This document shows positions 1 to 9,800 of a DNA stretch of 64,000 nt, piece by piece (the first letter of the stretch is position 1; every line of letters starts with the position of its first letter). The stretch covers positions 8,101,409 to 8,165,408 of the forward strand of contig OY992839.1 in assembly GCA_963921425.1 (NCBI GenBank), read 5' to 3'. Source of the stretch: Dryas octopetala (Eukaryota; Streptophyta; Magnoliopsida; Rosales; Rosaceae). A program made the translations under genes and the position numbers. A model generated the notes under the pieces. The model made no database searches. It had not been told where the DNA came from and saw only the letters and a program-made list of their open reading frames with translations.

Positions 1-450
1 GTTTTAAAAAGTAAATTACGTTTTCATCTTTGTACCACCAAAGTCGGTTCTAAGATTCTGAGTAGGAATCATAAAAATGAAATCATTTACATCTACATTC
101 ACCTGATTTTTTTTTTTGATAAATACTCATGCTGCAAACCGCAAACACCCTTTAATTAGTAAACAATTAATATTATTATTCTCTTTCAACTTCAATCTTC
201 GAAACATTTCAAATATTATGGCCTTGTGGGAATACATAGTAAACATCACTACAAAGAACAAGAATAATAAATAATACATGATGATGATGATGATCAACTT
301 ATCAACTACATTATTTGTCTCAAAACTTTATACCAAGTCTCGTTATTTGCCCAAAATGAAAGGTATAATTATAACTATGCAAAGAAAAGGCTCCATATAT
401 TGCGAGAAGAAGTATTAAGTATGTCTTTAATGCCTTGATCAAGATCAGAA

Positions 451-1169
451 TCAGTAATGCCAGCTGCGAAACATTGGGAAGACGAAGAACCTCATGAGCC
501 CATCCTTGCAATGCAGGCCATCATGCTCACCGCAGGCGAAGTAGTAAGGCTTCCACCTCCTCAGCACAAACTCGAAGCCGTCTCCGCCACCTTTTGTTGT
601 ATTTCCGATCATCCTGGCTTGACTCAAGTCGCAGTTCATGAAACTCCATGGGCTTGAAAACATGTACACGCTGTGAGGTCGTGTGGTGTCATTTGGTGGA
701 TCATACTTGAAAACTGCAACCACCCAAAGCATCATTTATCATATAAACACTTGTTTCTATTAAACAAATTAAGAACAAAGGGTACTCAATAAAGATGAAG
801 CAAATATATTGTTTTTTTGTTAAATACTATGACATGTTGTATTGTTTAACTATGAATTTAAATCATTACTTAGTCAAGTTTGTATTAATTTGAAAAGATA
901 AAACAAAAAAATGCAAGCTCACCTAAAGTGTCGTTGACGTAAAATGGGCCATTCTTCAAAGCCCAATCTTTGTAGTTAAAGCCATAATGCCAGTTTTCTG
1001 ACCCACCCACAATGATCTTGCTGGACTCTTTGGTCTTATTGTGGTGATATGGGCCATGGTTGAAACCCCAACCAGTGTAGGTCCCATTTTGCCAATCCTT
1101 GTTGGCTGTGCAGCTAATTGCCAGCATGGAAGCAATTAGCAGCATTACAAGTGCAAGATTGGAACCCAT
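451..1169 (-). CDS. Phytocyanin-like secreted cupredoxin, copy 1
   Basis: Two exons, 923..1169 and 451..713, joined across a 209-bp GT-AG intron, give 169 residues. The ATG at 1169 is the first one followed by a signal peptide (about residues 1-22). An upstream in-frame TTG is not a plausible start. The mature part has an N-terminal His/Gly/Asn-rich stretch, then a cupredoxin fold (about 50-165). His96 (PHSVY), Cys143, His150 and Met156 sit where phytocyanins hold copper, and Cys110/Cys151 would form the usual disulfide. The C143-to-H150 spacing is 7 rather than the usual 5, so copper binding is uncertain. There are several N-X-S/T sites and no hydrophobic GPI tail, so it is probably secreted to the wall. 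The protein is identical to the copy at 19,365-20,083. Family call is firm; electron-transfer function is inferred. Confidence 0.85.
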
Positions 1170-1287
1170 ACCCTCTATCAAATGAAACTCAAGGAAGAGA
1201 ATGAAATTAGAGTAGAGACCAGAGGGATGACACTTAAGAATGAGATGGTGAATTCAGATGTTGGTATTGAGAGGATGAATTATTGGG

Positions 1288-1299
1288 TTCTTATAGAGC
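1288..1299 (-). promoter_or_regulatory. TATA box of phytocyanin copy 1
   Basis: On the minus strand a CTATAAGAA element lies about 120 bp upstream of the ATG at 1169, which implies a 5' leader of roughly 90 nt. The same element is conserved at the same distance in copy 2. Confidence 0.55.
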
Positions 1300-2758
1300 T
1301 GATGGAGTAGTGCAAAACGGCCAAATTGACCCCTTTTCTAAATTGGGTTGGTAAAAAATAGAAAGTCAAAACATAAGGCAAATTGTAAAGCTCCTTTCTT
1401 AATTGCAATTAGTAAGATTAATTCTCCCCAAGTCCAAGTCAGTCCTCCACTTATGTCTCTTTCTCCCTCCCTACCTCAGTTACATTCTTAACATGCCTGC
1501 TGAGGTCAAAGTGAGGTTTGTGTTTTCTTAATCGTGTGTTGAGCACTTCAATTATTATTTATACAAAAAATAGAATTCGAACTTATAATCTACCACTTTC
1601 CCACCCTGCCCTTGAGCTAAAACTCATGGATAAACTTTTTTTCAACCAAAAGTTATATTCTTTTAACAAGTAAATTTATAATTATGAGAATGAGATGACA
1701 AGAATCGACCTCATACTATAGATGTAGGGGTAAAATGCTCTTCCATTTGGGCTAGAAATCTCACTTTTAGCAAGTAATTAATTAGTAACAAAGTGCGAAA
1801 TAAGCAAACACAAAAAACAGAAAAACAAAGTGCAGCAAGGAGTGTTCTCATGAACCAAAAAGTGGGTCAACCAAACGCAAATGGGTAGTCAATTTTACTG
1901 TTTCTTTAAAGTTTGAAAGTTGATTGAAATTGAAAAATGGAAAAGTCAATGCCAAATGTACCACTAAATAATTAAGCACTGCGATTTTAACGAACTAGAA
2001 TGGGAACACAGGTAAGAAATTACAGCCTAAGAGCCTAAGAGGTTTCCAAGTTGGGGGACGTATCATTATATCAGCTCGAAGGAAAAGGCATGCTATACGA
2101 TAGTATGACATGATGATGACATTGGCAAATTAGACATGGTCAAAGTGTGTAATTGGAAACCATTGAAATATGCTATACGATTGTGTGACATATATGGTGA
2201 TGATATTAGCAAATTTCACAACGTTAGTGCCAAAATTTGTTGTAGCATCATCCCAATGGTTTATGTGTATGCATGTTGCAATCACTCATTATTATTGTAT
2301 TAAGAGATTTTTCTATGGGACATGTCCTATGGGACATCTTCTCATAATTAATGAGATGAGATTCACCTTATTGAGAGAAGATGTTTCATAAGGTATACCC
2401 TATTTAAGAATTATTAGTGTCATGTGTTTATTTGTTAAAAAAAAAAACGGTAAGTTTTACTTGAAATACACGTACCAATGGGCCACAGTACTATACATGT
2501 GGCACAACTACTTTATTACAAAATATATCATATTGTAAAGAGTGTCAATTAGATTTATAAAATGGCATAAATTCTTTCATACACATGTGATTCACATGAA
2601 ATCTTATATGGTTCCATATGAACTTCTGTATAGAGTGTGTCATCCTATACGAAATAGGTTCCATGATTAGTGTTGTCTTTTCTTGATTAATTAGGATGAC
2701 ACAATTTCTATATAGATATGCATATAAGATCATCTTATAGGATTTCATGCAGATTATG
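1300..2758. other. Upstream region of phytocyanin copy 1, no gene seen
   Basis: AT-rich spacer within unit U1. The tract near 1,425-1,510 is also conserved in the diverged third unit (about 4,985-5,060), so it may contain promoter elements. No coding, tRNA or transposon signature was found. Confidence 0.5.
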
Positions 2759-2913
2759 AATAATACTATTTGGACCAAATTAAGTGACCAAATGAGAGAG
2801 ACCAAGTGAGGTGTCACTTGGGGAGGTGGTCCTTATCTCCACATCTCTTCAAGTGACACCTCATTTGGTCCCTCTCATTTGGTCACTTAATTTGGTCCAA
2901 ATAACATTACTCA
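2759..2913. mobile_element. Mutator-like MITE (hairpin), private to U1
   Basis: A 155-bp element made mostly of two inverted arms of about 55 bp around a loop of about 30 bp. Flanks show a 9-bp direct repeat with one mismatch: CAGATTATG at 2,750-2,758 and CAGATTATA at 2,914-2,922. The corresponding place in U2 (about 21,800) is an empty site. The 9-bp target duplication points to a Mutator-like MITE; the family assignment is inferred. Confidence 0.7.
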
Positions 2914-2975
2914 CAGATTATATGTGGGTGCGAGAATCACTATCTGAAATGGATTGGGCCGAGTTTAGGTACGAT

Positions 2976-3644
2976 AGAGTTTGTTTACAAAATAAGTTTG
3001 TTGGAAATGTCATTCTCATTCCCATTGTAAGAGCGTGAAAACCAATATTTCGGAATGCCAATTTATGATTCCCATTCCAAAATTGGAAATACTGGTTTGG
3101 GAATTGTAAGGTAATGTAGTAATTCAAACTCATTTTAAACTTATTCAAGGCCTATAAAGTACCCTACCAATAAAGTACTAACAATTAGGGGGGAGGTCTA
3201 GCTATCCCTTAATTACAAGTGAAAAGAGCCAAAGAGGTGAGGGATAACCCCCTCGGCAGATTTTGCAACAACTAAACAGAGGAAACTTACTCTGCATGCT
3301 CCAGTCACCTAATTCCATAAAGGGCCTTCAACAATACTATGAAGAGAGAGCAGAGCACTCACCAACTTAAGCTGCTTTACTTTCTTGCTCCTCCTTTTCT
3401 CGTTCTAAATTAACCACCGAAAGTCGATCCTTTGGTTTGGCACCACCCCAATGCCAAACAATCTCTCTCTCTCTCATTTGTTTTATATCAATACCACATT
3501 CTCTAATTCCCCCAAGAGAGCACATATTCGGACATTAGAGGAAACAAAGCTTAAATCTATTCTAAGTTTTAACTCGATCATTACTCCACTCACCCTCCCT
3601 ACTAAGCCTGGCAATATAAGTATTATTAGTATAAGGTAATCAAT
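2976..3644. other. Spacer between U1 and the third unit
   Basis: AT-rich DNA with a degenerate repeat around 3,000-3,120, where short inverted GGAATG/CATTCC words suggest an old MITE, and a CT microsatellite near 3,460. The short open frames here have no recognisable domain. Confidence 0.35.
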
Positions 3645-3969
3645 GCTTTGTGTACACAAAGCCCTTTAATTATTATTAAATTATCATTCCCTATCAACTT
3701 CAATCTTCCGATCGAAAAAATTCAAATTTTTATGTTTACATTACATAGTAAGCATCACTATAAAGTACAACAAGAATATTATTAATACAGGAGACGAGTA
3801 TACCAAGTCACTGCTGAACTTATGAATTCATAAGCATAGTTCGAACTATACTAATTGTCTCAAAACTTTATACCAAGTCTCGTTGTTTGCTCAAATCAAA
3901 GGTATATATAACTATTAACTATAAAAACAAAGGCTCCATCGCCAGAAGAAGTATCAAGTATTGATCAGA

Positions 3970-4690
3970 ATGCATGCTATCATATATGCTGGCCGCAGCA
4001 GATTGAAGTACGTAGTAAGGCTGCCACCTCCTCAGCATACACTCGAAGCCGTCTCTGCTGCCTTGTGTTGTATTTCCGATCATCCTGGCTTGACTCAATT
4101 CGCAGTTTAAGAAGCTCCATGGGTTTCAAAACTTGTACACGCGCGCTGTGAGGTCGTGTGGTGTCATTTGACGGATCATACTTGAAAACTACAGCCACAA
4201 GTCCCATAGGGTAAATTATAATTTAAAATGGAGCAAATTATGCACAAAAGTAATTCTCATTGCGATAAGTAGATGATTTATTCTCTTGCTAATTTCTCTG
4301 ACATGTTATATAAAAAACGTGAATTCAGATTATTGATAAGTAGATAAATTTTTGCTTGAATATGTGAACATGATTGATAGTTTAACATCACATATCAGAT
4401 ATTTGATAAGAGAATATTACTAAGTGAGTAAGTGACATCTTTGCAAGTTGCAACAACAGTTTGAAAAAATGAACCAAACCAAATTCACCTCTGAGTGTTC
4501 TTGATATAAAATGGGCCATTATTCAAAGCCCAATCAGTGTCGTTAAAGCCATAGTGCCAGTTTTTTGACCCACCCACAATGATCTTGTTAGGCCCTTTGG
4601 TCTTATTGAGGTGATATGGGCCTATGGTTCAAACCCCAACCAGTGTAGTTGCCAAATTGCCAATCCTTGTTGGCTGTGCAGCTTACTGCC
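3970..4690 (-). pseudogene. Decayed phytocyanin-like third copy
   Basis: Both exons of the phytocyanin gene can be aligned: exon 1 at about 4,490-4,690 and exon 2 at about 3,970-4,192, with the same intron position. The signal-peptide start is lost, replaced by a GA microsatellite at about 4,699-4,718. Exon 1 carries a one-base insertion near 4,622. Exon 2 has a two-base GCGC expansion just after the PHS copper-ligand motif that shifts the frame. The C-terminal ligand loop (Cys, His, Met) is absent. It is much more diverged than copies 1 and 2, so it is an older duplicate. Confidence 0.85.
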
Positions 4691-4718
4691 AGCATTGAAA
4701 AGAGAGAGAGAGAGAGAG

Positions 4719-5301
4719 GCCGGTAGGTTGAACCACCGGTGACGATGGCGGTGCACAGTGGGGGTGGGGTTGGGACTTGGAATGGCTAGGTTTAGGTTTT
4801 TTTTTTTTTGTAATGAGGGTATTTTAAAAATTTTAGGAGTGTGTATTAAGAAATTAAATAAATTAAAAGAAAAAAAAAAGTGTAATGAGAGGAAGAGAGA
4901 TGTGGATATAACAACCCTCTTTCTAAATGGGTGAGCCAAAAAAAGAAAACCAAAACATAAATGTAATTGTAGTGTACTAAGATTAATTCTCCCCAAGTCT
5001 AAGTCAGTCTTCCACTTATTTCTCTTTCTCCCTCTCTACCTTCAATTACATGCCTGCTGAGGTCAAAATGAGACTTTCATTTTCTTAATGGCCTGTATTG
5101 AACACTTTGTTTTTTAAATGTCAAAATTTCTGCTCTACTACTTGAGTTTGAGTTAGAAGTCCCTTTTTTACAAGAAATTAAGAAGTAACTGCAGCGTGCA
5201 AAATCTTCTGAAAAAAAAAAAAAACACAATAGTGCAGGGAGGCAGTTTCTTCTACATGAACCGAAAAGAGGGTCAACTAAATAGCAAAACGACCATGGTT
5301 G
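4719..5301. other. Upstream remnant of the third phytocyanin unit
   Basis: Includes a stretch around 4,985-5,060 that matches the conserved upstream tract of copies 1 and 2, plus an A/T-rich insertion around 4,790-4,880. It ends at the GGTTG target site of the Tat element. No gene seen. Confidence 0.5.
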
Positions 5302-6360
5302 TGTTTGTGGGAAAAACCCACACTGATCCAACGACCAATCCTGGTTGGACACGTGGCTGGTCAACGCCCACCTCGGATTTGACTCTCAGTAGTCAAACTT
5401 TGGCCCCCACGTCATCACCGATTAGCATTTCCTTTGCCAGCTCAGTCCGGCCCTCCGTGCCGGACTCCTATGTTCGGTCCGAGCCGAACCCGGGATCTTC
5501 CGAAGGGATCGAGTGTCCATCTCTCCGCGGTCATCCCAGTTCGGCTCGGCACCGAAGTGACCTCCTTTCGAATTCTGACGTCAGCCCGTTAGAGCTCGGA
5601 GGAACCCCTATCTCTATGTTCGGCTCGATCCGGGATCCCATTCCCGATCCGATCACACATAGACTCCATGCATACGCAGATAGAACATCTGTTCGGCTCG
5701 GCTCGGCTCGGCTCTCCGCCGTCATTCCCAGGAAGATCACGCTAGGACGAACCGCCACACTTGAATGCACCTGACACAATCTTCTGACAGATAGAATATC
5801 AGGCTTGCATTCATGACTACTGGTGGAGTTTGCCTGATCCTTCCAACCTTGCATTTAATGGGGCATTCAATGCAGCATTGAATGCTGAGGAAGCAAGCAG
5901 CTGAGCATACAACTAGGCCTGACCAGATGCGTGGATCTCTGGCAACCACTCATTCACATGCAGGTAACTTATTCATTAAGTCTTCCTTTGCCTATATAAG
6001 GCACCACATATGCACAAAATGAGGCATCTAGCAATCTACCAATATACACGCAAAACACTTGCATTCCTTTCTACAAAAGAGCCTACCCAACTTGCTGAGA
6101 ATAACCCAGAACATTTGCCTTGTTCTTCCCATTCTCCCAAGTTCCTCCTTTGTTCTTCCTCACCCACCATCAAACACCACCACTGATTTCATCATCGGAG
6201 TGTGTTTGGCTGGTACCACACCGGTCCATCTCCTTTGATCTTGTTTTTGTCTACAGGAAGATCTCAACCAGCATCCACTTCATCATCCAGCAAAGCACCT
6301 GATCAGCCAGATCAGCATATCTAAGTTGTTGCATCTACCTTACGAGAATTTGCATCAACA
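5302..6360 (+). repeat. 5' LTR of Tat copy A
   Basis: 1,059 bp, beginning TGTTTGTGGG and ending GCATCAACA. A TATA element (CTATATAAGG, about 5,992-6,001) probably sets transcription start near 6,025. A run of CGGCTCGG words lies near 5,694-5,712. Confidence 0.95.
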
Positions 6361-6363
6361 GAT

Positions 6364-6380
6364 TGGCGCCGTCTGTGGGA
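6364..6380 (+). other. Primer binding site of Tat copy A
   Basis: Begins TGGCGCC three bases after the LTR. Such a start matches the 3' end of a plant tRNA of the kind (Arg or Asp) used by Tat and Athila lineages. I cannot decide which tRNA by eye. Confidence 0.65.
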
Positions 6381-6443
6381 AGCTGACTTCAGCCGTTGTG
6401 TTCATCACCGCAAACGCTAAGCTCTTCCTTCACGCAAGTCATC

Positions 6444-6836
6444 ATGACTACCATCTTTCGGGACACCAGTTCTTCTTCAGGAGCGTCTCAGAATGATGAA
6501 CAACATCAGCCTGAGACACCTGAGAAAACGAGGGGAGCACAACTCCCCAGGACGCTAAAGTCCAAAGGTTCCTCCAAAATCCGAGCCGCTCACAAACTCC
6601 TTAAGGAGAGTCAGCGACACCTAGCCGCTGAGAATGCACTCCTGAAGCAGAATAATGAGCTGCTCGCAAAACAAGCCGAGCTGGCCGGAGAACTTGCGCG
6701 CCATCGTGCTCAGCTTGAAAACAGCGGGGGATCGGGTTTCCGATCACGCCGGACCCGAACCGAGCAGGAGGTCCTTTCACCGTCTCCTTCTCGGCAAAGC
6801 ATTCCTGCCGAGCCGAACGACCAGACCGATCGGTAG
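6444..6836 (+). CDS. Short leading ORF of Tat copy A
   Basis: Starts at an ATG 80 bp after the LTR and encodes about 130 residues, Ser/Gln/Glu-rich at the start. A Leu/Ala/Glu-rich, probably coiled-coil segment follows in the middle and an Arg-rich end closes it. It occupies the place of the extra upstream ORF described for Ogre/Tat elements. No known domain is recognised; it may instead be a gag leader. Confidence 0.45.
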   Translation: MTTIFRDTSSSSGASQNDEQHQPETPEKTRGAQLPRTLKSKGSSKIRAAHKLLKESQRHLAAENALLKQNNELLAKQAELAGELARHRAQLENSGGSGFRSRRTRTEQEVLSPSPSRQSIPAEPNDQTDR

Positions 6837-6869
6837 GATTCTGATTACGTCTTCCCGGGCTTCGAGGAC

Positions 6870-9800
6870 ATGCCCCCGGCCGAACAGGCCGAATGCCTAA
6901 ACGCCCACCGTCTCCTTCGGCAAAAGCAGGCGGCTTTCGGGAAGCATGCCCCCAGGAATTCGGGCGGAAACCGTGCCGACCCGAATACAAACCGACGACC
7001 CCCGGCCCAATCAAGATTGGGGGCCAACAGTCCGGCCGGTTCAACTGAAACCAGGGGCCCGATTCGGAATAGACTCGGCCCTATCGCCAGCCAGGATCCT
7101 TCCCCATCAGGAGCTCACTCGGGGAGGCGATCAGTGAGCGACCGACTGGGATCTACCATGATCATGTCGGATCGACAACCGGCGAGCGAGAGGCTCACTC
7201 GTCAGCCGGTGAGTGAGAGACTCGGCAACCAGGCTGAGTGCTCAGGGGAAAATGTGGCCGAGCCGACCCCGCCCAATGTGGAAAACCTTGTTCGGACTTT
7301 GGTCCAGGACCAAATCCGAAGCGTCCACGATCGGCTCGGACATGTCGAAGTCTCCAGGGGGTACACTGGTAGAGCCGACCACGGAGAGGAACTTCCCCTC
7401 CCGTACACCAGCAGAATCATGGATGCTGAGGTCTCCCGCGACACCAAGCCCCCCAAGATGGATCAGTACGACGGGACCAAGGATCCCTACGACCATCTTG
7501 ACAGCTTCAGATACGCCATGGAGGCCCGCCAGGCATCTGAAGCCACGAAGTGCAGAATCTTCCCTTCGACCTTGAAGGGCTCGGCTCGGGGATGGTTCCG
7601 AACTCTCCCGCCGAACTCCATCGACTCTTTCTCCGACCTCCGGAGAGCCTTCCTGGCGAGATATCGGGTTGTATCCGAACGACTCTACAACTTGAACGAT
7701 ATGTCGCTCATTAAACAGCAGGAAGGGGAGAGCCTCAAGGCCTATCTGATCCGCTTCAACATCGAGTATACGAAGTGCGACGATTGCGACGATAGGTCAG
7801 CCAAGAACTCCCTCATGCAAGGTCTGCACGCCGGGGGACTCCGCTCCCACCTAATGAGGAATCCTCCCTCCACTTACGACGAGCTTTCAGCCGAAGCCAC
7901 TAAGTGGGCACGGGCTGAGGAGTGGGATGCTCAGGTGGAGGCCCTGAATCCCAGGCCGACCTCGACCAAGAGAAAAGAGGGAGAGGTTGCAAGTCCCAAA
8001 CCCCAGGTCCAATCCAAGAAGACCAGGACCGAGGAGCCACGCCAACTTCTGGGTAAGGGACCCAAGTTTGTCCAATACACGGAGTACACTCCTCTCAATG
8101 CCGGTCTGGAGACAATCTACTCCAAGGTCAAGGACCAACTCCCAGTCGCAAGGGAGATCAAGGGATCACCCCCAGACAAAATCAAGGAGGGCGTCTTCTG
8201 CAAATACCATTCCAATCACGGCCACGTCACGGGTGATTGCTACGCCCTCCGCGACGGGATTGAGACTCTTGCCCGGGCGGGTAAGATCAATCAATTCCTG
8301 GCCGGTGGGCCTAGGGTGCCCAAGGCCGCGCCAAAGAAGCCCACCAATACCATCGACGTCCGGGATGCTGCCATCGGATCGATCGGGGGGGGACCAACCT
8401 TCGTGGGGAGTTCGAACCGATCCCAGAAGGAGTATGTCAGACAGGCGGCTCAAGCTCACGAGTCCCTGTCGATCCAGGCAGGTCAGCCCAGCACTTCCAA
8501 AAGACAGCGGAAGAACTGGGCGCCGGTCACCTTTGAGCCGAACGAGACAAACGAGGTCATCTTCCCACACTATGATCCGGTCGTCATAGTGGCTGAGGTG
8601 GCCGGAACAACCATCGCGCGCTCCTTCGTCGATGGAGGGAGCTCAGTCAACATCCTCTACCACTCTGCTTTCGCGCAGATGGGCATCGGCGAGGATAGGC
8701 TGGAGACCGATACACCTGCCTTGGTCGGGTTCGGGGGAGAAGTGGTTCAGCCCCTCGGACACATCTACCTTCCCCTTTCGCTCGGGAAGGGGCCGATCAA
8801 GAAGACCTGCATGACGTACTTCATTGTCGTCAAGCGGCCGTCAGCCTACAACATCATTCTGGGCAGACCGGCTCTGGTCGACCTTGACTGCATCGTCCAT
8901 TACGCCAACCTCCTCATCAAATGTCCGGTGGGCGACGATTGCATCGTCATTCAGGGAGACCAGTGCTCGGCTCGGTCTTGCTACGCCGCTTCGATCAAGC
9001 AGAAGGGTCAGCTGCCGAACTCGCAAGAACTTGACTCCATCGCCGATTCGGGCAGATGGCCAAGGGCGGAGACATTCGACTTCACTTCCGAGCCGAGCTC
9101 AGATTCTCGACCCCTTCCCGCCGAGGCTTGGGAGGAAGTGCCGATCTCGGCCGAGACACCGGATCGGCTCGTCCGAGTGGGGACTCAGATCAGCCCCGAG
9201 CAGCGCTCCGCCATAATTGACTTCCTCCGTGCCAACGCGGAAGTGTTCGCCTGGTCTTACGATGACATGCCAGGCATATCGTCTGACGTGATCACCCACA
9301 GGCTGAACACTGACCCGGGATGCAAACCGGTCCGTCAGAAGAGGAGGTCATACGATCCGGTCCGATACGCCGCCATGGCTGAAGAGGTAACCAAGTTGCA
9401 AAACAACGGGTTCATCCGGGAGGTCAACTACCCCGACTGGCTTGCCAACGTGGTCATGGTGAAAAAGAATAACGGGAAGTGGAGGATGTGCGTGGACTTC
9501 ACCGATCTGAACAGGGCTTGTCCCAAGGATAGTTTTCCCTTGCCCAGAATAGATCAGCTCGTCGATGCAACAGCAGGACATCAGCTCCTCAGCTTCATGG
9601 ACGCCTACTCTGGATACAACCAGATCATGATGCACAAGTCCGACCAGGAAGGCACATCTTTCATAACGGATCGCGGCATGTACTGTTACAAGGTCATGCC
9701 CTTCGGCCTCAAGAACGCCGGAGCCACCTACCAAAGGCTGGTCAACCACATGTTCAGATCTTCCATCGGCAAATCCGTAGAGGTTTACGTGGATGACATG

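Larger units (their letters stand above)
1..2975. repeat. Tandem duplication unit U1
   Basis: This segment is nearly identical to 17,585-21,880. It starts at the window edge with the same sequence found just after the LTR element's target duplication. It ends near the shared stretch 'gaaatggattgggccgag'. It carries phytocyanin copy 1 and about 1.8 kb of upstream DNA. It lacks the roughly 1.34 kb that U2 has at 17,724-19,065, and has its own MITE at 2,759-2,913. Few substitutions separate the units, so the duplication or a conversion event is recent. Confidence 0.85.

Noticed and set aside
1-1300. Considered as a self-incompatibility S1-type or dirigent gene because it is small and secreted
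   Set aside because: The C-terminal half aligns with the phytocyanin ligand pattern and not with S1 or dirigent motifs.
5196-5774. Open frame of 192 codons over the 5' LTR, repeated in the 3' LTR
   Set aside because: It is a chance translation of CGGCTC-rich LTR sequence, with no domain.
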